Source: Gari tellinella
Taxonomy: Eukaryota; Mollusca; Bivalvia; Cardiida; Psammobiidae
Length of the DNA stretch: 64,000 nucleotides
Assembly (NCBI GenBank): GCA_922989275.2
Contig: OV277868.1
Span: 53,504,216-53,568,215, forward strand
Reading direction: 5' to 3'
Part shown: one piece after another, positions 44,640 to 55,513 of the stretch
Numbering within the stretch: the first letter of the stretch is position 1
How the letters are laid out: each line of letters starts with the position of its first letter
Translations under genes and position numbers: made by a program
Notes under the pieces: generated by a model
What the model saw: the letters and a program-made list of their open reading frames with translations, nothing else
Database searches by the model: none
What the model was told of the DNA's origin: nothing

Positions 44640-44985
44640 CGTAAAAGTGTTCCTCCCTGAAACTTTAAATGGACACTTTCAGTTTCCAATTTGGTCTTGT
44701 CCATTCATAGCTATTTTGTTTTCATCAATGCACAATGACAAATAAAACATTTCCTGACCTGAGGATTAACATGCATATGGCAAATGTATTCTTTACAAGT
44801 ACCATATTTGTAATAACGATTATAAGTAAACCGCTCTATTACGACCGCTAAAACGATACCTAGTTGATTGTATTAAAGACAAGTGACAGCTTACAGCAAG
44901 GTGACATTTAATCAGAAAGCTCTTTAAGACGGATTCTGTTTTAGTGCCAAAGTATTGCCAACGTGCTTTAAGCAAGGTCTTATTC
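44640..44985. mobile_element. TTAA-2 left fragment and TA-2 left fragment
   Basis: 44650-44765 reads TTCCTCCCTGAAACTTTAAA then TGGACACTTTCAG (TTAA-2). 44822-44985 reads TAAGTAAACCGCTCTATTAC with a worn hairpin (TA-2). Both lack right ends. Confidence 0.6.
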
Positions 44986-45443
44986 TTAAAATGAATACAG
45001 AAAACTCAGACCAAAGATGTGTTGCTGAGGACATTTTCAGACAACAACTACATAGCGATCTGAATGTTAATAAGTAAACATTCACCTTTCTATGCCATGT
45101 GTGATTGATGGACGATCTCAATATAGGTATAAAACGTGATTTATCAAATAGCCTATTTCTATATAGTATTGGAGAAAGTTGAAAGGCTGTTAATTGTATG
45201 TACTATTTAGCAGTGCTCATTCAGTTTAGTGGAATAATTCATATTCATTTTCTTCTATAACACACAAGATACTGTTGAACTCATTCGACCATGAAACATT
45301 AAAAGAACATTTCAAATCTCAATTCAAGTTTAATCCATTTTGGACCATTTAAGCCCCATTTTGTAATCAGACCCTTTTTAAATGCTTGAAATACAACCAA
45401 TGTTCATAATAATGTTTGACCATTCTTATGGGCCACATCGGTC
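44986..45443. repeat. Repeat fragments, including a third flank copy
   Basis: 44990-45230 resembles 54670-54760 and 55515-55745 (GGTATAAAACGTGATTTATC, AAATAGCC...GGCTGTTAATTGTATG). 45385-45440 (TTGAAATACAACCAATGTTC, ATAATAATGTTTGACCATTC, TTATGGGCC) is another copy of the element 1 target region, with no element inserted. Confidence 0.58.
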
Positions 45444-45904
45444 TTAATATGAAATAATAGCATCTGATATATCTTGTTCTGTTAAAATGATGTTACATAA
45501 CGTTTGATCTGGTAATAACGTGTTGCTGTCGTCAACTGTAAACGGCGCCTTACAAGCAACTTCTTCAATTTTGTTGTAAAACTGTTCTTTCGCATGTTTA
45601 TATTTTAAAATGTTTACTTTGTTACGTAATTGCTTGTATGTGAAGTTTTGAACCATTCAGTTTCATTTTTGTTTTACTTAATTGCTTTCACCTTTTGCCT
45701 ATGTCTCTTTCCCGTAAACTTTCGAATTTCAGAATCGTACCAAGGTTTGTCATTTGTTCTAATTGTTACCTCTTTACATCGAAAACATTGTCGCATTAAG
45801 AATAAAAGTTTGTCAGTTAGTTTTTCTCCAGCATTGTCAACATCTTCATTGTTAATAACAATAGTTGACGAATGAACGATATGGATTTGGATCCATTTTA
45901 GCAT
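45444..45904 (-). pseudogene. LINE ORF2 fragment (between endonuclease and reverse transcriptase)
   Basis: Two overlapping minus-strand frames. 45674-45904 contains VTIRTNDKPWYDSEIRKFTG, the basic linker that follows the endonuclease in many LINE ORF2 proteins. 45444-45656 contains NYKQLRNK-like LRNKVNILKYKHAKEQFYNK and ILTEQDISDAI, which normally precedes the first reverse-transcriptase motif. A frameshift separates them near 45660, and both endonuclease and polymerase are missing. Family is likely CR1/Jockey/L1-Tx1 type; not resolvable from this piece. Confidence 0.7.
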
Positions 45905-46274
45905 TTAAAAGTTGTTATGCATACAACCTTTGCATAGCCCCATTACATTGGATTTACATGTGTTACTCTCTATGCAGAAATTTGCATTTCTTTTGAAATA
46001 ATACTTCAAGTTTATTTGTGAAAATTGTTGTAAAAAATGTTTGGAGAATAACTGTTTGATTTGTTCCCCTTACTGACAGATACTATGCTGTTTTCGTGTT
46101 TCTGGATAATAATGGGTACACCCATAAACTACCTATTCAGAAAAAAATCAAGTTCGGGGGTCCCCCGTTTTTGTTGCACATTTCTGTACAACTGGGTATA
46201 TATACTAGCAACATTCAAAATTTCAAAAACATCTGAAAGTTTTTAAAAATTCGAAAAATTGCCGCGCTCGTCTT

Positions 46275-46710
46275 TTAACCCTTTTACCGCTAAAATCGCC
46301 TAAAGTCGAATTCGCAAACAGTTTTGATCCTGACCAGACGCCGCGTTACTGCGTTATGAACTGACTAGTAAAAAAAAACCGGACAATTTATTTTAAAAAA
46401 AGATTTGTAGCGAGTGGGAATCGAATCTGGAACCTTTGGTGTGCTAGTCAATCACTTTACCAACTGCGCTAACAAAGAAGACACTGAAGTTTATCAAACT
46501 TTTCTTAATGTTAATTTTCTGCTATAAGCACGTGCCGAAAAGATCAGGTGAAAGTCATCAGCATTTCTGGAATTCGAGATGCGCGCCCGCTGTCGAACCA
46601 CCTTAATTCGAACTTTGCAATGTTATTGCAATCAATAATATTGAAGCAGACGACAAAATAACGGTGTAGGGATGAACAACTCAAAAATAATTTGGCGGTG
46701 AAAGGGTTAA
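46275..46710. mobile_element. TTAA-1 MITE with a SINE in its core
   Basis: TTAACCCTTTTACCGC to GGCGGTGAAAGGGTTAA. The left hairpin arm GCAAACAGTTTTGATCCTGA, CCAGACGCCGCGTTAC stops exactly at the tip. The right half resumes near 46615 with CGAACTTTGCAATGTTATTG. Confidence 0.78.
46349..46478 (-). mobile_element. tRNA-derived SINE, copy II
   Basis: Minus strand: TTAGCGCAGTTGGTAAAGTG, GACTAGCACACC, box B GATTCGATTCCC (46408-46478), then GTCCGGTTTTTTTTACTAGT and CAGTTCATAACGCAGT. Same head and body as copy I at 14299. Confidence 0.68.
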
Positions 46711-47329
46711 TACGCCAGAAATAATTTTATTGGCACTTCCATTATTTTACAAATGTAACGTGTGAGTTTGACGATTTAATTTCGTTTGAAACTTTCGACA
46801 TTTAGAAAGCTATATGCATTTCATGGCAACCTATATAGGCTTGTAGTCGTTTTTTCCCCGTCACTTCAAATTCGATTCTATTTTGTGCAAAATTGTCGTA
46901 TTTCAGAACAATAATCGCTTTCTCGAGAACCATTCAAAATTTCAGTAGAAAGGAAATTATCAATAACATTTTAGCTACTGTATTTAAGCTTTGAATAAAA
47001 AAAATGACACTCAGATGAAAAATGAGTTATTTATTTCGTATCGAGTAAATAATGTTCAAGCATTTTAGTATCATTTAAATGCGTATTTCAACCGCCTCCG
47101 AAAATTTACAAAAACAGAGAAAAGAAGTTAAGATCATTTGAATCATTATATTAAATCAACACAAATGTGTCCTAGTGATGTACAGAAAGTATACGCTGTA
47201 AAACATGCAAATTAAGCAGAGAAATATAAAAACACAGCTTTACTTACACTTTCCGTAAGCCGTCGTAGAAGCTGTATTCAGTGGTGTCGCTACCAACATC
47301 AGGAACAAGATGAAAATAGGTAACACTTT

Positions 47330-47590
47330 AAAACTTGGAGCCTACTGAAGGCAGAGCAGATTGCGACTTGGAGTGCACTCTGCTATGCTTTCAATACGCC
47401 TCAAGTGATACCCTGTTTTCATAACCTAGAAACAGGCTATAATACAGTAACTACTCCATAGTATTTCGATTCAAAGCTTAGGGTTGACTGAAAGTGAAGA
47501 AGAATGCGCCAAGGAAGCATTCTGCTTTACTTTCACTCACCGGTTTCCAAAACTGGAAAATGGCTATGTAATGAGTTCATCTTAATAATT
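47330..47590. mobile_element. Two degenerate TTAA-3 fragments
   Basis: GAAAATAGGTAACACTTTAA...AGGCAGAGCAGATTGC and, from 47460, TGAAAGTGAAGAAGAATGCG then CATTCTGCTTTACTTTCA. Neither has clear TTAA ends. Confidence 0.55.
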
Positions 47591-48906
47591 ATGGTAATTA
47601 CATGTAATTATGATAACCACTTAGTTGGTTGTTATTGTATGTTTGCTTGCATGTTTGGTTTTTGTACAAAGTGAATGTAATTTATTACCATTGTCTTTTT
47701 ATATATATATATAAAAAAGATCTATTTAGTATTAACAAATATTGAAATGGAAAAGCTCAGTTCACATTACAATTTATGTGCACGGAGTTACTTCTCTTTC
47801 CATATTTAATATCCTTTACGTGTATGTTTTCTTCCAAATACATACTACAACGCCACCAAACGGAGATTTGGTGCAGTCATTCATAAGTTTGTAAATTTTG
47901 TATTGAACTATACATTAAAACCAACAACATAAAGATATAGATCTACTGTCTCCATAAATAGTACAAAAATATTATGTACACAATGCAAGGGACAACAGTT
48001 ATTCAGACAGCGTATTTTGGTTAAACGCACACTGCTACCCCCATCCCGTCTCAGTTACACCCCCCCCCCCCCCCAGAAACCCAGAACCCATTCATATTCG
48101 TCACGTGACGCCCCACCACCATTCAACAAACACTTTACGACTTTTACCTTTCTTTTAAAGTATAGTGCACCTATTTCAGAGTCTTACGGTCAAATTGGCT
48201 AGTTTTTGCGTTTTGTTTTCGGCAAAGGTTGGCAGGTTTGACATATCATTTATGAACAGCAGGCCATTAGCACGTCGGCACTATCTACATGCTTACTTAC
48301 TTCAGGCTATTAATTAACAATCAAGATTTACTTACCCACATGTAAAAGGTGGAAACGGCATGCGGTCACACATTCTAAATGCAGCCTAATAATACTCCAA
48401 ATTTATATCACTAATCCACTTTAAATTCCATCTCTGCAGAATACTTCTTATGAATTTTATCACATTTCACTAAATTCCCTTTGAACTTCGAACTAGATCA
48501 CTTTTGGTCGGTAGCTTAAACACACACCGTAACATTTCTACAACCACCCAATTCAAAACAAAAAATCCGAAATTCACGTGCGACCCTGACCGACACACAA
48601 TCCAGTGACCCAGAGAGACAGTAATTTACATACATGTAGCGGTTCAGCCGCTAGCCGATCTAAACTAGGTTATAACCAAAAATAGATCTATAGAGAGATG
48701 CCAAGGAATTTATATCACATTTCACGAAAACTCCCTTTGAAACTTGAACTAGATCACTTTGGTCGGCAGTTTAAACGCACGCCGTATAACATCTCCTACA
48801 CCAACACCCAATTAAAATAAATCGGAATGCACGTGCGTCCTTAGAAATAAATCGAGGTCGCCAGACATACACCCACTGACCCAGTGGCAGTCAACACTGG
48901 CCACGC
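47591..48906. other. No gene seen; local direct duplication
   Basis: 48455-48615 and 48703-48895 are diverged direct repeats (TATCACATTTCACTAAATTC, CCCTTTGAACTTCGAACTAG, CACGTGCG). A C run of about 16 lies at 48059-48074 and an AT run at 47701-47713. Confidence 0.6.
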
Positions 48907-49154
48907 TTAACTCATACACCCCTGAAACTTTAATGAACAATCCAATTTCGAAATAAGTCTGGTCCATTTTTGCCTTTTAGGGTTGATTTTAACAATACAT
49001 TTGAGAATGACAAATAATGTTGATCCTGATCAGGGGGCTCCTTAAGGAGCCCTCTAATCAGGATCCACACTGTTTGCATTGGACAAGTGTAATCCTAACA
49101 GGTACACTGTTTATAAATGACGACTATACTCGTTTCTAGGGCTGAAAGTGTCAA
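48907..49154. mobile_element. TTAA-2 MITE (248 bp)
   Basis: TTAACTCATACACCCCTG to GGGCTGAAAGTGTCAA. Hairpin CAAATAATGTTGATCCTGAT, CAGGGGGCTCCTTAAGGAGC, CCTCTAATCAGGATCCACAC. Confidence 0.83.
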
Positions 49155-49350
49155 CTAGGGAATAACCGAAAATATATCCCTAAAGAATTGTCAATATTTG
49201 ATGTTAGAGGGAGATTTCATATAACTGCTTTTGAATAAAAGTTGTCCTCTGTGTTCACGTGGCTTTGATATAGTATTAAAGAATGTATTCTCTTGTATAT
49301 ATATGTAATTGTACATACTGAGAAAATGAAGAATAAAACTTGGAAAACTT

Positions 49351-49410
49351 GTATATGGATTGTTGAATTCAGTGTACCCGCTGAAGACAACCGGCTGCCT
49401 AGGAACCGTA
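49351..49410 (-). other. Leader copy D of the secreted-peptide gene (split)
   Basis: TGTTGAATTCAGTGTACCCG then CTGAAGACA, identical to the leader at 14068-14095, followed by CCTAGGAACC. The TATA-containing half lies beyond the next element at 52691-52790. No splice donor survives on its left side. Confidence 0.65.
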
Positions 49411-49656
49411 CCTGTAACGAAGTATTTTGACCCCCATCGAAAAATGACCCCCCGGTCAAAATTCGACGACGTAGAATGACCCCCGGTCATTTTTCGATAT
49501 CGTACAATGACCCCCCGGTCATAATTCGACGTCGAAATTTGACCCCCCGGTCATAGTACTATGACTCCCCTCATGAAGTGTTTCGACCCCTCCTGAAATA
49601 TATCGACCCCCATCGAAAAATGACCCCACCCCTCTTCAGCAATTAAGCGACACAGT

Positions 49657-49908
49657 TTAACCCATTGGACCCTTGCGACGAGTATATAAGTCATTTACAA
49701 ACAGTCTTCCTAGCAATAGTACACTTGTCCTTTGTAAATCGTGTAGACCCAGACCAGACTGATCCCGAAGGAGCCCTCTGATATGTTTGCAATATATGTC
49801 AGTTTTGAAATATATTGTATAAAACAACTCTAGCTAGTCAAAAGTTGACTTGACATAACTAGAAAAAATTGCATTGTCCACTTGAAGTTTCAGGTGTGAA
49901 TAAGTTAA
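49657..49908. mobile_element. TTAA-2 MITE (252 bp)
   Basis: TTAACCCATTGGACCC to AGGTGTGAATAAGTTAA. Hairpin diverged (GTGTAGACCCAGACCAGACT...GGAGCCCTCTGATAT). Confidence 0.78.
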
Positions 49909-50528
49909 AAGATATATAAAATTTAGATGATTAACAAGTCAAAATTCAGACTTATGATAAGCGCGCCATGGAAACGTGCAGTATACTAAATGCTGTTCCC
50001 GATGGGTTCCGTTAACCTTGTGCCTATCTGTTGGATACTGATGGTAGGGAAACAACGTGGCTGCGGTTCTGTGGTATAATTCGTGGACAGCTTATTTATA
50101 AATAAGTTAATGTAGTAATTCATTTATGGAGTATGCAGGCCGGTGGACGGGAACATGCACGGTGTGAATTATTTGAGAAAGTTATACATTACATTACAAG
50201 TGTCACCAATTACATTGCTAAAGAGTGTATTATATTACAATGATTATTACGTTTACATTTGTACTGTATTAAATTACAAGTACGTTGGCAAAGTAATGCA
50301 TTACATCACACATTACATTTTGATAACAGTTAAAAACATTACTGAAAAATAACTAATAAGCATATCTTATATAACTGATGGGTTATCATTTACAAGTTCT
50401 TTATCAACTGAATAATCAAAGATTCAAAACTTAAGAATACATGTATGCAAGTTTACAGTTTGAAAAGTCAAAGCCTTTTTAAAGTGCCCACTGGGTTATG
50501 AAGTATACTTTTGTAAGCAAGTGAGCCC
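49909..50528. other. No gene seen
   Basis: AT-rich. 50170-50340 has recurring ACATTACA/ATTACAA words without a fixed period. Confidence 0.45.
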
Positions 50529-50779
50529 TTAACCCTTTCCTCCACAGTAGCGACTCAGGCCGCCTGTACCTACATATGCAAATAAGATTAAGATACACTA
50601 ATAAAATCCAATAATAGTTTTAATTGCAGGCGTCAGCTAACAACAAAATGAGTGTAAAGCAGAAAGCATACATGAGCTTTCTGCATAACACTTATATTGC
50701 TGTATGCATTGTCCTGCCTTAAACCCAGTTAAACATAGCTAATTTACACGCCTGCCTATGGAGCAATTTAAAGGGTTAA
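50529..50779. mobile_element. TTAA-4 MITE (251 bp)
   Basis: TTAACCCTTTCCTCC to AATTTAAAGGGTTAA. Core TGAGTGTAAAGCAGAAAGCA / TGAGCTTTCTGCATAACACT. Only copy of this subfamily in the window. Confidence 0.75.
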
Positions 50780-51450
50780 TACAGACCAAAAGTATTGCAC
50801 AAAGCTCTTTGAAGTGCTTTCTACATATTAAACCTGTTACATGAAATGGCATGTCTTTTTTGCCTGTATAGTTCTTAATTGAATTACTGCTATAGAGGGG
50901 TTCAACTGTACCAAGACAAAATGTATAAATGTCACTGTTGCACATAACATCATTAAAGTTTCAAATACATTGTCTGTTAGATGCATTATGTCAGACCTGA
51001 TTACTTAACCCTTTACTCCATAGCCTGTTTCTATTCTTGAAGATATGTGACAATTTATTGAAACGTAGTTTACAGTCTATCAGTGGTACTCCATACCAAT
51101 AAACGTTACGTGAACGAGTGCAAATATGTATCCCCCTTTTACAGAACATGTATATGTAATATTTACATCGGTTCCAATGACATTCGTCATCTAACAATGT
51201 GTCGCAACAGAAACATTGCGGCACGTGACTATGAAAATTGATTAGATTATTGACAGTATATTGTACAACATAGAAGCATCCAATGATTTAGGTAATTAGC
51301 AATCTGATATGAATTTACCCTCAGGGAGCTGATCGCAACCATGGCGGGGTTATTCTACGACATTGAAAAATGACAAGGGGTCTTTGTTTGACATCAAATA
51401 CGGTAATTACAATATCGGGGCAGGGGTGGCATTCTATGAAATAGAATGAT

Positions 51451-51680
51451 ATCAGGGGGTCATTCTACGACATCGAATAATGACCGGGGAGTCATTCTAC
51501 GACATCGAATAATGACCGGGGAGTCATTCTACGACATCGAATAATGACCGGGGGTCATTCTACGATATCGAATAATGACCGGAGGTCATTCTACGACATC
51601 GAATAATGACCGGCGAGTCAAACTATGATATCGAATAATGACCGGGGTGTCAAAATACGACCTAGAATAATGGCCGGAGT
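51451..51680 (+). repeat. 31-32-bp tandem array of GGTCATTCTACGACATCGAA units
   Basis: CATTCTACGA-type starts fall at 51461, 51493, 51525, 51556, 51587, 51619 and 51651. Each unit contains its own GGTCATT...AATGACC inverted repeat. Shared with the ends of the surrounding element and with 60824-60990. Confidence 0.85.
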
Positions 51681-51936
51681 CTTTCTACAACACTGAATGG
51701 TGTGGTGTTCAATGCGGCAACATAACACAGCTTCCAATTTTTATCGCTTTTTGTTTGCTTGTTTGTTTAGTAAATGCAATTAACTTTACACTTAATATGG
51801 TAAACTATAAGTCACAACATAGCAAGTGTTGACAAAAGACAACAAAGCCCACTCAAAACAACCGACCTGCATTCTTCTTATTTCTTGACAAAAGGGATAA
51901 GTTCCGACAAATCAAACCATATTCTATGAAAATATG

Positions 51937-52192
51937 TTAAGACATTACCTAATGAATACGATTTTTACGCCTTTGATCTATTATCTCCAGTAGAGGAATA
52001 AAAAGATCAAATTTATACAGTCATAGATATATACCATAAAAAAATATTTTCTATATCATAGCAAAGTGTTCCTTAAAGCAGGCTGAAGTAAAGCAGAATG
52101 CGCAATCTGCTTTAATTTTAACCTGCTCTAAGTGGTCATCTGTCTTTAAAGCTAGAAAAAGGCGGTAAAAAGGCTGTGGGGCAGTTGGTTAA
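51937..52192. mobile_element. TTAA-3 MITE
   Basis: TTAAGACATTACCTAATG to GGGGCAGTTGGTTAA. Hairpin AAAGCAGGCTGAAGTAAAGC, AGAATGCGCAATCTGCTTTA. Confidence 0.78.
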
Positions 52193-52560
52193 ACCAAAGA
52201 AACCGCGGCAAGATAGGAAGATTTCTTGGAATGAATGTCAATACGAGCGTATTGTACATTCTGACCATACGCTTTCTCGGAGACGTGGTGCATGTGTGAT
52301 TAGGGAGATTAGGGTTTACTCAGCCTGCTACGTTGAAATTAAAGCAATAATCGAACAAGAGTCATTGGTAGATCGTAAAGGTAAACTTGTTAAAGGGTAA
52401 TTGGTTCTGGGTTCGATACCCATAAGGTTGTCCATTGATAGGCGGGCACACTTACAATTCAATCAATATAATTTATTCACTCAAAAATTAGTTAGGTTTA
52501 AAACAACTTTAGCATATGCAAAACTGACTTTAAACAAAATATCAAGGATTTTTAAAGGGG
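52193..52560 (+). other. No gene seen; weak box B-like site
   Basis: GGGTTCGATACCCATAAGG near 52408 resembles a tRNA box B with a poor box A upstream. Too weak to call a SINE. Confidence 0.3.
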
Positions 52561-52690
52561 TTCATATTTCGACAGAGGGGGTCATAATTCGACGATGGGG
52601 GTCATAATTCGACGATGGGAGGTCATTCTACGACGTCGAATTTTGACCGGGGGTCACTTTTCGATGGGGGTCAAAATACTTCGTTACACC

Positions 52691-52790
52691 GGCACTGCGC
52701 GCCTGTTTTATACCAACTCATATTCATTAAGTATGGATAAGTCAGGTGGTTGCGCACTATATTTATTTACGGCTCAGTGCGCAGGAAAAC
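52691..52790 (-). promoter_or_regulatory. Promoter copy D, upstream half with TATA box
   Basis: Minus strand GGTATAAAACAGGCGCGCAG then TGCC, matching copies at 14.12 and 44.24 kb. The upstream block GTGCGCAGGAAAA is shared with 44310. Confidence 0.62.
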
Positions 52791-54090
52791 CATGAAGTCC
52801 ATGCACTGTCATAATAATATGAAAAATGCACAGCCTATAAGCGATCACAGCTGTAAAATTTGGAAGTTAAATTATAATATTGTAAATGTTATAAACCTCG
52901 GAGTAAAAATACATGTGTGTTTCCTACGACGCTGTATCTGTATGATAACAAGCCTTTACCTGAAACTAGTATAAAAATGTCCAAAGATGTAGAACTTACA
53001 ATCTGGCAGAGTTGTGTTGTCCGCATAAACGAAGGATAATTGATTGTACATATTAAAGACATATGATAGCTTAAGGGTGTATCAATGTCATGCATTTGGG
53101 ATTTTTTCAAAGTATATGAAAACACTCTATGATAGTTTTGTATTGAAGAGCTATTTAAGATTAATGAAAAAATAGAAAAAGTGTACATTTTGGTGAACAA
53201 CAGTTGGCTCTATGGCCATGTAAAATTTACCCCACCCACTTCCTCTTATTTTGTCCTTTTCAAACAGCCCACTTCAATAAAATCCATTTTAAATGAAAAC
53301 AAATATGATAATTTGGTTTTGTGTTATTTATTTCCTATCTATGGTCGTATTTCTTCATACAAAAACTAATTTAAGAAAAAAAAGGCACCAAATGTGAAAT
53401 TTATAAAGCTCTAAATATCATCGATATGGTACTTTTTTGTAAATTTTGTAAGGGGAGATAATTCTTTTTACTTTAATAACTCAAAATTTTCAACACTGAC
53501 CTTTCAATTTCTTTTCATATTTTGAACTGCCTTAGCATTGGCTTTCATTTGGTAGAATATAAGAAAAAGTTTAAAACTAGAACTATTTCATTTTCAAACT
53601 TTTTTACTTTTTTTCATAAAATAAAAAATCGTTTAAAATCATGCCCTATGAAAAGCATATTTTTGATATTCGAGGATCCATATTGTTCAAACCTAGTTCT
53701 ATTCGAATCACGACTTGATGTTTTCCGTTGACAAAATGTTGTCAAACCCTAAAATCGAGCGTTGATTTAGTCACGTGACCACGTTTATACCACGTGATTA
53801 GTGTCTCTAGATAAAACAAACATAAAGACCCTCTCAATAAATCGATTGGATCCAGATCACATGGCATTATGTGCGTATATAAAAATTGGGAGCATTACGA
53901 CTGTTTTAACGGGTGTTTGATTCATTTCCATTCGTCCGGAAGTACACAGTTTTCGTTGACTACAGTTTCTATTCGAGTCGGGCCAAAATCGTTGACATCA
54001 GTAAATATTCGCGCGTTTTCTCCGCCCACTTTTCGTTGACCACAAACTCGATGATTCGAATACGACCTATGTATTCGATGTTACCTTCCT
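52791..54090. other. No gene seen
   Basis: AT-rich with long A/T runs (53370-53640). CACGTGACC/CACGTGATT E-box-like sites near 53772-53800. Open frames reflect composition. Confidence 0.45.
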
Positions 54091-54351
54091 TACAGTGGAG
54101 AAAATGTAATTCTTTCCCAATAAACGCACTTACGCTAAAACCATGATTTCAATTGCAAACAGCTTGGAGCAGATCAGTCGCCGGGTAACCCGGCGTCTGA
54201 TCAGGCACCAAACTGTTTGCAATTCAGACTAACTTGAATGGTCATAATTGTCTAAAGGTTGTGTTTTTATGCGTTTTTTGTGATGCGTTTGCGTTTCGTT
54301 TGCGTTTCGTTTGCGTTTAAACGGGAAAAAATAACGTTTTCTCCACTGTTA
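54091..54351 (+). mobile_element. TA-1 MITE (261 bp)
   Basis: TACAGTGGAGAAAATGTAAT to ACGTTTTCTCCACTGTTA. Hairpin CAAACAGCTTGGAGC...GCCGGGTAACCCGGC...GCACCAAACTGTTTGC. The GCGTTTCGTTTGCGTTTCGT tract in the right arm is expanded. Confidence 0.86.
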
Positions 54352-54758
54352 CCTATGTAACACAGACTAGTCAGAAAAATTGGATCGCTCACGTGACTCT
54401 TATTCGACCATGCGGAAATATTTGGAAGCCGACACGAAGATTTGTAATGTAAACAAAGAGCTTATTTTTCCAACCATCTCGATAAGAAATCGGCACATTT
54501 ATGTATGGTTCTTAAAGAAAGGGGGCATATGTCAGACATCTGACAACCGTTTTTTGCTTAGTTTTAATACATAGAAAATGTACATATATAAGAAATTGCG
54601 CGTTTTAAACATTCATTTGGACGACATTCTGCCTTTAAGCAAGACTCAATCCATTTGGCAGTCTGATGGTATTTGCTGAAAGCGAATGCAGAAAACTCAG
54701 GTCCGAGAGTTTGTTGCAGACCACATATTTAGACGACAGCTATTTAACGTTTTGAACA
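54352..54758. other. No gene seen
   Basis: 54660-54760 carries the GAAAGCGAATGCAGAAAACT, CAGGTCCGAGAGTTTG repeat also found near 19930 and 44990. Confidence 0.45.
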
Positions 54759-54971
54759 TTAATCCTTTGCCTCTTTGTCGCAACTTTATTGGTCTCTGCA
54801 GTCAGTTTAGATCCAGATCAAACGCCGCGTAACGCGGCGTCTTATCCGGATCCGAACTGTTTGGCAGTCGCCTTTAGGTTTCTTTACTTACAAAATGTAT
54901 ATATCTAAATTTAACAGATTTTGCAGACGACAAATTCGAAGCAGACGATGTCACAGCATGATTAGGGCTAA
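54759..54971. mobile_element. TTAA-1 MITE
   Basis: TTAATCCTTTGCCTC to ATGATTAGGGCTAA. Hairpin GTCAGTTTAGATCCAGATC...GCGTAACGC...GGATCCGAACTGTTTGG. Same subfamily as 7611-7815. Confidence 0.78.
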
Positions 54972-54984
54972 TTAATAGTAGACA

Positions 54985-55234
54985 TACAGTGGAGAATGTG
55001 TTATTCTTTCCCAATAAACACGTTTACGCTAAAACTATTATTTGCAGTGCAAACAGTTTGGAACCAGATCAGACGCCGGGTAACCCGGCGTCTGATCAGG
55101 CTCGAAACTGTTTGCCACCAAGATAAACAAGAATTATCAGAATTGTCCAAAAGTTGTTCTTTTCTACGTTTTAGTGCTTTGCGTTTGCGTACGTTTGCGT
55201 TTAAACGGGAAAGAATAACAGATTCCCCACTGTA
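54985..55234 (+). mobile_element. TA-1 MITE, intact (250 bp)
   Basis: TACAGTGGAGAATGTGTTAT to AACAGATTCCCCACTGTA. Very close to the 240-489 copy and exactly the same length, suggesting recent activity. Confidence 0.9.
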
Positions 55235-55262
55235 TCTGGTATTGAAGAAAGGTGACAGGCTG

Positions 55263-55513
55263 TTAAAACCCTTTCACCACCAAAATTTCCCTGAGTTGTT
55301 TTACCCATTCAACCTTTCATTGTCGTCTGCTTCACTTTTGTTGTTTGCAAGATCGTTTTCAAAGTGAGATTCAATGTAGTATGACATACAACATATCGGT
55401 ACGAGTGTTAAACAGTTTGAATCCTGATCAGACGCCGCGTTACGCGGCGTCTGTTCGGGATCCAAAATGTTTTCAAACACACTTTCAAGCGTCATTGAGA
55501 GTGAAAGGGTTAA
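55263..55513. mobile_element. TTAA-1 MITE (251 bp)
   Basis: TTAAAACCCTTTCACC to GAGTGAAAGGGTTAA. Blocks CATTGTCGTCTGCTTCAC and GTTGTTTGCAAGATCG, hairpin TTAAACAGTTTGAATCCTGA...GCGTTACGC...GGATCCAAAATGTTTTC. Confidence 0.84.

Larger units (their letters stand above)
45860..47300 (-). repeat. Promoter-proximal duplicate C of the secreted-peptide gene region
   Basis: Matches 41790-42100 plus 43381-44100, interrupted by a MITE/SINE insertion (46275-46710). It keeps the leader piece GAATACAGCTTCTACGACGG and a consensus donor GTAAGTAAAGCTGTG (donor at about 47247), but the sequence diverges before the TATA box (GATGTTGGTAGCGACACC). No downstream coding exon recognised. Confidence 0.7.
49411..52690. 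mobile_element. 3.28-kb element with iterated palindromic ends, splitting promoter copy D
   Basis: Left end TGTAACGAAGTATTTTGACC then CCCATCGAAAAATGACC; right end GGGGTCACTTTTCGATGGGG, GTCAAAATACTTCGTTACA. Both ends and a central block repeat short palindromes of the form GGTCATTCTACGACATCGAA...AATGACC. Inside are three TTAA MITEs and no ORF with recognisable domains. The promoter halves on each side (CCTAGGAACC / GGCACTGCGCGCC) show what was interrupted. Target duplication not resolved; superfamily unknown. Confidence 0.75.

Noticed and set aside
52176..52400. Plus-strand 74-codon frame with a basic N-terminus
   Set aside because: Begins inside a TTAA-3 MITE end and continues into sequence with no homologue that I recognise.
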